Of a stretch of 64,000 nt of DNA, positions 1-11,600 are shown one piece after another. How positions within the stretch are numbered: the stretch's first letter is position 1; every line of letters starts with the position of its first letter. The notes beneath the pieces are model-generated. The model saw only the letters and a list, made by a program, of their open reading frames with translations, was not told where the DNA came from and did no database searches. The translations under genes were made by a program, and so were the position numbers. This DNA is from Brasenia schreberi (lineage: Eukaryota; Streptophyta; Magnoliopsida; Nymphaeales; Cabombaceae): the NCBI GenBank assembly GCA_036023115.1, contig JAYKKT010000076.1, positions 3,100,001 through 3,164,000 on the forward strand, in the 5' to 3' direction.

Positions 1-784
1 CTTTCTAAAATAATTTAGGAATATGAAACATTAAATAAGCATAACATCACGGAGATACTGACTAGACATCCAATCGAAGTGTTTCCAAAAGTTTACAAAA
101 ATAACGTTCTAGTGGTTATAGATTGTGGGTTTTAATCACTTCTGATGATTTAAGCAGACGAAATTTCAGAAAATAGTTGGAATAAAGGTTATCTGTCGGA
201 TTTTATCCACTAGAACCCAGATCAAAATTGTCACAAACATGTTTTCTAGTGCTTTCTATGTCACCGCCAAAATAAGTTTTCCAATGGTGTTTAGCTATCA
301 GAATTCACTACACTGGGGAATGATTCACATATATTTCCGATGGTTCATAAACCATTGAAAAAACATCATTCTGACAATTTGTGGTTGATCAAAATCAAGA
401 ATCAACGCAACTTTCTTATGTATGAACCACAGAAATTACATTTCCCCATGTTTATGTACCCTAGCAATCAAGAATTACTGCACCATGGTGTTTTACACCA
501 TTGAACAATTTTCATTATTACTATTTTCGCAGATGATTTACCGTTAAAGTATGCCTACTACAGTTCAGAATATATGGTACCTTTTGCGATTACATACGGA
601 GATATATAGATACAAATAAAAGTACCAAGTGGCCAAACATAAATATCGATCAAATTATAAGAGTAGGTACAAAGCATAGTAATCAATACAACACATTATA
701 GGCCAAAGTTACAAAGTACATTGACATATATCGTCTATATGCCAAAGTTCATACATGGATCTCAAAAAATGGTATCGTAGTTGG
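1..784. other. AT-rich DNA without a recognised gene
   Basis: No open frame with recognisable protein similarity, no terminal repeats and no RNA gene were seen here on either strand. It lies beyond the 3' end of the OXA1-like gene and outside the adjacent MULE. Confidence 0.5.
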
Positions 785-1290
785 GTAATACCCCAATTTG
801 GACCACTATTAGTACATAAAACTTTCAAGATTGATACATGCACACCCCTATTTTGCTGCTTCTCCTAAAATACCCCTGTTCATTTTCATTAATTACCAAA
901 ATACCCTTCAAACAAAAAACAGTTGCCCTTCTCTCCTCCTGCGTGAAACAAGTTTCGGCTCTGATTTGTGGCCGTTCTTCTTTCCATTCTTCACTAACGG
1001 GCTCATTACAACCACCTGTTACTCAACTACAACCATTTCAATAAAAAAAATAGACTGAAATCCATCAAAAAGGATCAAAATGTGAGATTTGAGAAAAACG
1101 GATAAGAAAAAGGGGGGGAGGAGGATAGGGTTTCTTGGGCCAATTTGAAGGGGATTCATCGATTTATCCAGGTATGTTGTTAATTTGATGTTGATTTTTC
1201 ATTTTCTAGTCGTTTTCATGCATTTTTCACTTGATTTCTCATCGGGAAAACCAATTTTCTGGCAGGAAAGGCGACGAAGTTGTGCCTCGT

Positions 1291-1318
1291 GCGCATCTCC
1301 CGCATGAGGGAGATGCGC
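1291..1318. repeat. Perfect hairpin in the subterminal part of the MULE
   Basis: An 11-bp arm (gcgcatctccc) is followed by a 6-base loop and its exact complement. It is GC-rich against AT-rich surroundings, within the left terminal region of the MULE. Confidence 0.8.
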
Positions 1319-1865
1319 CTGGGTGTATCTCTCGTGATTATTTGTTGATACATCAACACCTCAAATTATCTTTTTTGTTATACATATATGGTTGATAGGG
1401 CATAATATCACCGCTTCATCTAGGAGACACAATGTTGTGTCGTATGGAGGACGCCCCACAAATAGCAATGAGGAGAAGAAGAAGCTGACCCTTTACATTA
1501 TGAGGAGGATAAATAAAATTGAGATATTGAGATCGATATTGCAGAAAGTGAGGATGAGGGATCCCATGATATGGTACTATTATTCATGAGCTTTGAAGGA
1601 CACATTTCCTTTAAGATCTCGGAAGAATATGTAATTTCTAATTTTATATTTGATATTAGTATTCTCTATTCTAATGGAATATGTAAATATATATTTGCAG
1701 ACAATACGAAAGTAGTAATACCCCACACAAGTTACATTGTTGGCAGAGCCTGACCAATGAAGATGATTAATGTGAGACCCGGTAATTGAGTTGAGATTGT
1801 AAATAGGAGTGGGTTGATTGGGTAGGTGGATTTTTTATACGAAGTAATAGACCATGCATTACTAA

Positions 1866-3045
1866 CTGCTTTTATCGAGCATTGGCAACCAGACAAAAGC
1901 CTTCCATATGTCATAGGCTGAAATAACTATTACACTTCACGATGTACATGAGATACTTGGTCTTCTAATGGAGAGTCAACTTGTTGCCTTGACACATGAG
2001 ATGGTGGTCAAAAGTAAGGATGATATCTTAAGTAATATGTTAGGAATGAGCATCGATGAAGTTGTATGTGAGATTAAGTCCAGGGCCATTAAGTATGTAG
2101 TGTTCCAAACTAATTTTTCAAGAAGGAGAATGAGTAACAAAAATAAGATACTATGTTATTTATTGTATGAGTTCGGGTGTATGTTATATTAGGATTAGTC
2201 TAGATATAGGGTGCCAATAATGCTTGTTAATTTGCTGACACATGATGTTTGGAGGGTTGATAGTTATGCATGGGGCAACTACATTAGTGTACTTTTACAT
2301 ACAACTAGAAAAAGGAATCTCGGATAGAAGCATAATAACTTAGTACATATACTTCTTTGCTTAAGATAAGAATATATATTATTATTGGTTGTTCCATATA
2401 TCTTTCAACTTATAATATTTAGAATTTAACTTGTTATACATTTTAATTGTAGGCATGAATTTATAAGTACTTCTAAGCTTTGAGAGTTAGCATGCAACCA
2501 GAATGACTCAATGGGGAACCACAAGTAGGCCAATGGATAAAAAGTGTGTATCACAAGCAATCTTTTGTTGACTGACTTACTCAGTATGATAAGCAATTGG
2601 ATTTGATGATGGCAAAATAGGTATTTTGTGAGGACTGACTTTTTAATATTTTAATTGAACACATTTTTTTTCCATATATTCTTATGTGCTATTTTGGACA
2701 ATGTAGATTGACTTGCAACTATATAGTTCAACAAAATGCTTGGATTGTAATTCATACAAGTTGTTAGGATATCATAGATACATTCGATGTGTAGATGTTG
2801 TGGAACCTTATATGTCAGATCGTATAGTTCATCAAATTGGCCAATGTCAAGGCATCCTGATTGCATCGATAAGACCCTCCATTGCAAAAAGACTTGTGAA
2901 GCCCCACACATATAAGGTACAATATGAGCCACATGATACGACTTGGGAGGCACAACTTTCACATTATTTTGAGCTTCAGCATTTTGGAGTCTCAGCACTT
3001 TACTCATACGAGTGTGACAAGTTGTACATGGAGAGGTACATTTAA
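1866..3045 (+). pseudogene. Degenerate plant mobile domain (PMD / aminotransferase-like) gene
   Basis: Pieces of the plant mobile domain appear in family order. EHWQPDK near 1875 is followed by EITITLHDVHEILGLL near 1920-1970 (family pattern: E-x-T-x-T-L-x-D-V...LGL), SYAWGNYISVLL near 2260-2300, and VEPYMSDRIVHQIGQCQG near 2800-2855 (family pattern: H-x-PDR-V-x-RQFG-x-Q). The last 110 codons (2713-3045) are open; upstream there are at least one frameshift and several stops. PMD proteins occur both as host silencing factors (MAIL family) and inside transposons. This copy lies inside a MULE, opposite in orientation to its transposase, so it is probably element-borne. It may be partly intron-containing rather than wholly broken. 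Confidence 0.65.
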
Positions 3046-3916
3046 AGGACACATCAATTTATTTTGAGAGATTCCAGCATCCAGTTACATCTTGCTCGTG
3101 CTACTGCAACTAGACAATGTGATACATCATTCTACATATAGGTAAACAAATTATTGTATTTATATTAGTAGCAACATTGTACATGTTTTGCTTTAACCCA
3201 ACATACTAACTTTCCCCAATAGATTGTTTTATACCAGTGTATGAGTATGATATGTGAGATACTTGTAACAACTTCACTACATTCAGAGCTTGTGTCATGA
3301 TTATTGTCGAGTAAACCTATTGGGCATGCTACTGATTTATGACCAATATCACGAACGAATCCATTAGTTGACAATTGATGTTTATGGTACGTGATATTTT
3401 TGGTTTGGATTGTATGTACGATGTTATTTACTTTCTTTTCAAAAATATTACATATATAAATGACAATTGTTATAAAAGAAATTTGGTTTTTTTGCTACTA
3501 AAGCCTACAAACATGATTGTAATGAAATATCGTGTTCTCTCAACCAACAAAATATAGGAAATATCATGCCATTACATATATAGATAGACTACAATAATTA
3601 GTCATTGTCCTTAAAATTGTGTACAATATCTGGGTCTCTCATTTGAACATATAAGTCGATATATTCTTAAAACAAAGCTGACCAGCTTATAACACTTTTA
3701 TTTCAATTATGTAGTCATGTTAGGAAGATAGGAGGCATCAGAGAGCCATCAACCATGTGCATCAGCAACTTACAACACTAATAGTAGAAATATTGCCGAC
3801 CCTATCATAAAGAGTAGTACTAATGCTACGTTCTATCGAGTAGCGATAAGTAAATCCATATTTAGTATGGACATCCAATACTAACTAGGACAGGGCCCAT
3901 CTCTCATGTATGCAAT

Positions 3917-6411
3917 TTATCTTATAGAACCATCAATACTATCATCATCTACGAAAGCTCGTGCATATATGTCACGCCTACTTGCCACCTCCTTCAAGCA
4001 CTCTCTGCAAGCTTCACGCCATATCTCCTCTCCTTGTCCTAAAAGTGCACCAATGATTCTATACCCATAATTTTTATCTCCAATAACATTTACTCAAACA
4101 TCTAAAAAGAGACCTATAAAGCGTGATATTATTGTCTCATATGTCGATTAAAAGTCAAGTTGCTTGAAAATGTTATTCTCAACGGTTTAACGAGAATGAC
4201 AACTTCCTAAAGAGGAACGACCCACCAAAGAGAAGCATCACATTATTGACCACATGTCCTTTGCGTGAGACATTCCTGTATGCATGCTCCCAAGTTGACA
4301 AGTCTTGTTTTATAGAGTGGTTAGATGGTCTTCCTTTATGACGACAAATTGGTGTTTCCTATAGTATTGTACTTAGGATTCAACTGTTCATCCAACATCT
4401 TAGCAAATCCATTTCACTATGGATGATTCCTTAACTTCCTACAAACAGTCTTCACCATAGATAGTCATATATCTTCTCCTACCTGATTGACACTATATAG
4501 AGTATTTTTCTCCATGTCTAGTGTCTTCTAAAATAAATTAATAATTGACAATTCTATTGATCCGCCACATTTAAGCAGAAGGCTTAAATCATGAGCACAA
4601 GGTAGACCATGTGAACGTTGTAAATTACAATGACATGTTCTTATATGTTAACCAATCATCTCTACTTGATTGTACTCTTTTACAATAAAATTAAGAGTGT
4701 GTCGTGATACTCTTCATTAAAAGTTCGCAACAAGAATTTTTGTCATGTCAATGTAATTAATGGTTAGAGTTCTTGATTCCTCAAATGACTTCTTCAATTT
4801 TGTAATCTACAACTCTATTAATGAATATTATTGTTTTCAAATTGTATCAAATTTGTTAGTTCAACTACCAATAAACCCTTTCAACCTTACGCATGCATCT
4901 TCCACCCTAGGAAATATGAATATGTAATTATTATATATTTTAAGAATAGTAAAATTTATGAATGTATTAAAAACCAAATTCACATACTTGTTAGTCATAT
5001 GAGTACCATAATGAATCACCCTATCTGTTCATATTGATACACCTTTCTCCTTATATGAGTCCAACTACTACTCTTTGACATAGAAAAGTAGAATGAAAAT
5101 TTTTTTTCATTTCAATTCGATTACCTCCAATGCTTCCTTGTAACAGCTATCATCTAATGAGTGGATGGCCTTCCTTCAATTTATACCAATTACACTCACC
5201 ATCTCATTATTCCTTGTCAACTTTATAACAAATGCTTCAATGTTTTTAGCTATATGGTGTCTACTCAAAAATTAATTAAATGACATTCACCAAAACCATA
5301 TCATGGTCACTGCAAATAATATGTGAAATTTTGTTCTCACACACACCTTAATACCCAAACATAATTATCCTTATTTTCTATACTCATAAAAGCAAAAGTT
5401 ATAGAGAAGTTCTTGGAGGTTGACGTAAACCCGACAACCTCAAGGAAATATATTTTATACCTATAAAATATAAGAAAAATATATAACTATTAAATACCGT
5501 AATACAGGATAAATATTACTATACAAAAGTAAGACACATGTTTGTCTTATATGTGCTATCAAATTCCAATATTCATAGAAATGCATCAAATAGGTGCATG
5601 AAACGAGGATGTGCATATACAATAATGCTGATAATATCCGTAGTAGAAATTTTATGATGCTATGTATGATAATGGTTAATGTATAGATCGTGTAGTAGTT
5701 GTAAAACACTTTGAGAACTCATATCTTTCTACCTCATTTTTATCATTGCATTGTAAATATACCTTATTGTACTCGCGTTTTCCTCGTTCACCCATTTCAA
5801 ATGCGTCAAAATGTGCTTCGGTTTGCAACGACTTTGTGTGAGGTTCTTTACAACACTACTGAGAGCTACTCAATTTTCTTGTAAAAGCATGTCCTTCAAG
5901 ATACAAGCCTATAGTGCGGTTACGTGTCACATTCACTATATGCAACTTCCAATAACCATCCATTGCACCATTTCTTCTCAATAAAATAGGCCGCCTAACT
6001 TCTTCACGCCCATCCACCTAGTACTTTCAATATCTATTTTTGTTCGACCTATATTTGTCACTCCTTTCACACCCAAACCAACCATACCTTGCTAATTATG
6101 CCTTTGCTCTTCAAACGATTAATAACCATAACAATATTATGTTTCCTCCCAACTAGTCTTACATACTCAATAAGTTCATTATGACTCTCAAAGACATCGT
6201 CCGTCACAAACATAAGTGAATAGTCAAGCTTATCACCCTCACAATCACCAAATTGATCTTCAACCTCATCTATCAACCATTCAACGAATACATTATCCAA
6301 TGTACTACAATAATTTTCACTCTTCTTAGTCATCGTATGATAAGTGCTTTGATCAATCATTTTCTCTGAATCGCTTCCATTATAAGTGTTTTCATTCGAG
6401 TTGTCTGTCAT
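3917..6411 (-). pseudogene. MULE transposase, FAR1-like, with SWIM finger and OTU-like tail (degenerate)
   Basis: Read on the minus strand from a probable start at 6411 (MTDNSNENT). An N-terminal FAR1-like part has VFESHNELIEYVRLVGRKH (about 6195-6140). A DNA-binding-domain remnant has LEGHAFTRKLSSSQ and a KPKHILTHLKW stretch (about 5915-5800). The MULE catalytic region has VGFTSTSKNFSITFAFMS then DNYVWVL (about 5430-5350), ICSDHD with a likely catalytic aspartate, and SRHHIAKNIEAF (about 5265-5230). A SWIM finger has CHCNLQRSHGLPCAH (about 4637-4591). The tail has DKNYGYRIIGALLGQGEEIW, like an OTU protease start (usual D-G-N-C-G-F-R), with Tyr in place of the catalytic Cys. Several frameshifts and stops interrupt it. 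It would bind element ends and cut DNA in the nucleus if intact. Confidence 0.8.
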
Positions 6412-7020
6412 TCTGCAATAAATACATGGATATCGTAGAACATTGTTCGGTATATAAGGAGAAACGCTCCTAGGCCACATCCCCCTTAAAAAGGGAGACC
6501 CGACGAAATTGTCTCCTCCTAAAAGGGGACACAATCCGATCATGTCTCTCCATGAAGACACTTGTGCCGTATTTTGATGCGAAATTCTGACGACACACGG
6601 GATTTTACCCAAGCCCATGAATCATCTTCAAATATTAAAAATAAAAAAAATCATGCAAACCAATGAAGATACAATGATCTCACTAAAAACCAACGTTCCA
6701 AATTCAAGAAAAATCCAAAAATCGTTCGGATCAATCATCTTCTTGTTTTTCTTTTTTCTTGGTTCGTTTTATTCCAATTAAGTTCGTAAGTAACTAATCG
6801 GTGGTAGTTGTTTGCAAATAAGCCTATATCACTTTTCAACAGACAAAAATAGATGTAAATCGGTCACTGAAGGAAGAGGGTGAAATTGCGAGAATTTGTT
6901 GTGAGAAAAAATGTTACATGGTATTTTGGGTATTTATGGAAATTGGGATGTGTGTAAAGTAAAAGGTGTGTGAAGACAGTAATGCTCAAAACTTTTGGCT
7001 TCAATTCCAAATCTCAAATA

Positions 7021-7957
7021 ATTTTGTTAACTCAATATTTAACGAGGCTGTCTATTGCACACTGTCAACGCCTGAAAATTCAAAGAGTCGAAGGAAAGTC
7101 GACTGAGGAAAAGACGAGGCAACGATATGCTTGCATTGAGCCGGGTCGGGAAAGACAACCAACTCCTCCAAGTTGAAACGGCTAGACATCCAACGGAATT
7201 TGGATCTTGAGATGTCGGTTCTTGCTCATCGTAGGCATCTTGCGAGGAAGTTGGTGGATTCGTGATGAATTAGGTTGGGGTGGCCGATGGTTTTCGGGGA
7301 TCCCGTTGAAAATGCTTCTACTATTTCTTGGGTATTAGCCACATGTCGTATTTGTTCGGTTTCACGGATAGAACGGAAGTGCCAAGAACTAGAGAGCTGT
7401 CCATCCATCTTGAAGGAGCCCCAAGATCAAGAGATGGGATCCACACCTCGAGACGCTATCCTTTTTTGTCTAGCGCTATGATCACATAACCCCTACGAAA
7501 GGTAAGGTTTTTCATGTGAAAGCATTCCCGATAAATCTAACCAAACATGCCTATATTTTATTCTTTTACTTTCGTCTTTTACTTTTCTGCCTCTTACGTC
7601 TACAGTTTATTGCTTTCCAGTACTTTTAGCTGTGCTAATTTCATGGCCATTTAATGCTTTTCAACGCAGAATCATTCTTCCTTGCATCAGTTTCACTCGC
7701 TCATTGTTGATCGATGAACAGGAGATACTGCACAAGGACTGCCGAGGAGCTAAAGCTCGCCCGAACTCACTAATATATGTATCTCTTGACATGACTGTGC
7801 ATCAGAGTTATCGCCCCATGCCGGGGCAGTAGATTGCCTTTATACTAGCACCTACCCATGGATTTAACAATTCAAAAGGATAACCTGTACAAGAATCTAT
7901 GGATCTGCAGGGGTCTGCTTAACCCCAGCTGGATGGATCTGCCTCCCATCGTGTAAT
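7021..7957. other. Unassigned sequence between the MULE and the OXA1-like 3' end
   Basis: This stretch is less AT-rich than its surroundings. It has short plus-strand open frames (6970-7176, 7275-7481, 7632-7832), none matching a family I recognise. A candidate splice acceptor and donor flank a short block at about 7669-7723, but no frame continues convincingly. It could be an old LTR fragment or part of a neighbouring gene's 3' region. Confidence 0.3.
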
Positions 7958-8037
7958 TTGTTTTGTCTTTATCCCTGCAAATGGAATAATGGTTTACTAA
8001 TTAGGAATCACAATGAAATAATCCTGACATCTTGGTC

Positions 8038-8292
8038 TGTCAAATTTGGACCAACAAATGATATTGACCTATTTAGAATAAGCAAAGATGCGGGTAAAAC
8101 CCACAAAAATCTTAATTTCTTCATTCTCTTGATGAGAGATGATATCCATGTCAAATTTGGACCAACTGAATGCACATTTATTCTTTCTTATGAACCTGAA
8201 AATGATATTGACCTATTTAGAATAAGCAAAGATGCGGGTAAAATCCAAAAAAATCTTAATTTCTTCATTCTCTTGATGAGAGATGATATCCA
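8038..8292. repeat. Two-unit direct tandem repeat
   Basis: Unit one (8038-8148) and unit two (8149-8292) are nearly identical, sharing tgtcaaatttggaccaa, atattgacctatttagaata and gatgagagatgatatcca. Unit two has about 34 extra bases after its first 20. The repeat lies just past the stop codon of the OXA1-like gene on the minus strand, so it may be in or just beyond the 3' UTR. The 112-codon open frame across it repeats the same peptide and looks accidental. Confidence 0.8.
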
Positions 8293-8427
8293 ATAATGAT
8301 GCATTTCTTATCAAGGTCCTATTTGGGCCTATTTACCAGATCTCAGGAACTATGATGGCCTTGATCAACCAAATAAACACTCCAGGTTGTACCAATAAAT
8401 ATTTCAGCATTAAAAGATGTAAGATCC

Positions 8428-8672
8428 TCAAAACTTCTTGTTTTTCTTTCTTGATTTCACTGTCCTTTCTAAATTTCGAAGACGATGACTGATTGCGGAG
8501 GATGAAGATACTTTCTTCTCTGCAAACTTTGTGGGTTGACTTGGCAAAACAGGAACTGTCGGAGATTCAGATTTAGCATCACCAAACAATGACGAAATGC
8601 TCGGTGGTGGACCAGGTGGTGGCACGATTTCAGGGATACCGAGGTATTTCTTTACTGCTCGTTGTTTGATCA
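8428..8672 (-). CDS. OXA1: OXA1-like last exon (C-terminal tail and stop)
   Basis: This 245-base exon opens after a pyrimidine-rich acceptor ending in AG at 8674-8673, completes a Val codon split with the previous exon, and ends at TGA (8430-8428). It encodes [20 protein letters not shown], a Ser/Pro-rich middle and the basic end [11 protein letters not shown]. The matrix-facing basic tail of mitochondrial OXA1 binds ribosomes, and this tail fits that role. Confidence 0.88.
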
Positions 8673-11600
8673 CTGTACAGATTGACAGAGAAATTATACG
8701 ATGTCAAATGGAAGCAAATCTGTAAAATGCATAAAGTATGGACTGTGTTTGGCATGCATAGCATAAAATAATTCATCGAGAAAGCACCCACCTAGTCCAT
8801 AACAAAGAGAGAACAGATTTGAGGTGATCCAGTAACAAAATATGGCCTGTAAATGAACACAAGGAGCAAATTAGAAACCATATGAAGGTAGAATCTTCAA
8901 GAAACCGACAGCCTTTTACAAACTCTCATTTTTGAGGGAAGAAACATTATTGGATGAAGGCATGCACATAAAAGATTGCAATGTCTACAACAACAACAAC
9001 AACTAAGCCTTTTCCCATACTAGACGGGGTCGGCTACATGGATTCTTTGTTTCCACAGATCCCTATCGTGTGCCATGTTAGCAGTTAACTCACAATAAGC
9101 TAGATCATTCTTTATTGTTTCTTTCCAACACTTTTGTGGTCGTCCTCTACCTCTTTTAATACTTTCCAAATTTAGTTTTTCTAACCTTCTTATAAGTTCT
9201 TCTTTTGATCTTCTTTCTATATGTCTAAACCATCTTAAACGATACTCTCATTTTATCCTCTATTGGTGCCACTCCTAATTTGTTTCTAATAACCTCATTA
9301 TGTATACGATTTTTTCTTGTTTGACCATTCATCCATCTCAACATCTTCATTTATGTCACAGACATCTTTTGTACATGTTGATGATTAACTGCCCAACACT
9401 CAGAACCATAAAACATGGCAGGCCTAATTGCTGCTCTATAATATTTACCTTTTAACTTTAATGGTATTTTCTTATCACAAAGAATACCTGATGCTCCTCT
9501 CCATTTTAACCAACCAGCATTAATTTTATGCATAACATCTCCATCAATTCTTTCATCAATCTCAAAAATTGACCCTAGGTATTTAAAACTTTTCTTGTGG
9601 GGACGCAATGTGTGCCAATTTTAATTTCTATGTCCTCTGAGGTAATCAAATGATCAAACTTACATTCCATATATTCTGTCTTTGTTCTACTAAGTCGGAG
9701 GCCTTTGCTTTATAATGTTTTTCTCCATAGTTCCAATTTTCTATTAACTTTTTCCTTAGACTCCTCCACTAATACAATGTCATCTGCAAATAACATACAC
9801 CAAGGTACTTCATCTTGAATATGTTTTGTTAACTCATTCATCACCATTATAAGTAAGTATGGACTTAAAGTTAATCCTTGATGTAACCCAATATTAACTT
9901 CAAAGAAGTTTGTTGTTCCTTCACGAGTCCTCACACATATTTTTGTACCATCATACATGTCTCTTATAAGGTTAATATATGTCAATGGGATACCGGTTTC
10001 TTCCAAAGTTCTCCAAAGAACCTCCCTCGGTACCCTATCATAAGCTTTTTCTAGATCAATAAATATCATGTGAAGGCCTTTCTTTTTTGCTCTAAAATGT
10101 TCCATAAGACGTCTCAAAAGGTGAATCGCTTCAATAGTAGATCTGCCTGGCATGAATCCAAATTGGATCCAAATTGGTTCTCTGTTGTACTTGATATTTG
10201 TCTTAACCTACGTTCGATAATTCTTTCCCATAATTTCATAGTATGGCTCATTAACTTGATACCTCGATAATTCGCACAATTTTGAATGTCTCTCTTGTTC
10301 TTATATATGGGTATAAGTGCACTTGCTCTCCATTCTTTGGGCATGTTTTCGTTTTTCCATATTTCATTAAATAGTCTTGTGAGCCAAGTGATTCCTAATT
10401 CTCCTAGTATTTTCCAAACTTCTATAGGAATATTATCTGGTCCTACCGATTTACCACCCTTCATATGTTTAAGAGCCTCTTTGATTTCATTCTTTTGAAT
10501 ACGTCGGTAGAAATTGTGGTTTATATACTTTTCTGATTTGGCTAACTCTCCTAACCTAATACTAACATCTTTATTTTCATTAAAAAGATTATACAAATAG
10601 TTTTTCCATCTATTTCTTATATCATCATTTGCCACTAGAATTTTTTCATCCTCGTCTTTTATACATCTAACTGGCCAACTCTCCTAACCTAATACTAAGA
10701 TCTTTATTTTCATTAAAAAGATTATAAAAATAGTTTTTCCATCTATTTCTGATATCATCATTTGCCACTAGAATTTTTTCATCCTCGTCTTGTATACATC
10801 TAACATAATTAAGATATTTAGTTTTCTTATCTCTAGCCCTAGCTATCCTAAAAATATCTCTTTCACCCTCTTTTGAGTTGAGTTTTTTATATAAGTCCTC
10901 CCAAATCTTAGCTTTTGCTTCACTAACGGCCTTTTTTGCTTCCTTCTTTGCTTTCTTATAAGCTTCTAAAGTTTCACTAGTTTTCTTAACATAATGTAAT
11001 TTGTAACATGCCCTCTTTGCCTTGATTTTATTTTGTACTACTTCACTCCACCACCAAGCTTCTTTTTGTGCCGGTACACCTCCCTTAGATACCCCTAACA
11101 CATCTTTCGCCACTTTTCTAATATGTATAGTCATATTGTTCCACATATCAGAGGGTGTGCCAACATAATTCCAAACATGTTCTTGAAAGACTTTCTGTTT
11201 AAATATATCTTCTTTCTCACTTTTGAGGTTCCACCATTTAGTCCGAATAGCTCGATGCACTCTTTTCTTCTTTGTCCATTTTTTATTTGTAAATCCATAA
11301 CTAAAAGTCGATGTTGGGTGGTTAAGATTTCTCTTGGAATTACCTTGCAATCTTTACAACACGCTCTATCTTTTTTTCTACAAATAAAGTAATCAATTTG
11401 TGTTTGTGATAAGCCACTCTTATAAGTAATTAAATGTTCATCTCGTTTTTTTAAGATTGTATTGACTATAAAGAGATCAAATGCCATACCAAAATTTAAA
11501 ATCTCCCTACCTTCCTCATTTATATCCCCAAAACCAAAGTTTTCATGAATACCTTGATATCCTAATGCCTCTTTACCGACATGTCCATTTAAGTCTCCTC

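Larger units (their letters stand above)
785..7020 (-). mobile_element. MULE (Mutator-like) element with FAR1-like transposase and plant mobile domain gene
   Basis: The ends form diverged inverted repeats: the left block around 795-860 (atttgga, then aaaactttcaag, then gcacacc) pairs with the reverse complement of about 6955-7012 (atttgga, aaaagttttgag, cacacacc). Between them lie a minus-strand MULE/FAR1-type transposase and a plus-strand plant mobile domain gene. Both carry stops and frameshifts, so the element looks dead. No convincing 9-bp target duplication was found, so the outer limits are approximate to a few tens of bases. The family is called from the transposase and the long terminal inverted repeats. 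Confidence 0.75.

Noticed and set aside
7958..8296. 112-codon open frame with repeated DIDLFRISKDAGK blocks
   Set aside because: The repetition is due to a DNA tandem duplication; no start context, no family match, and it overlaps the 3' side of the OXA1-like gene.
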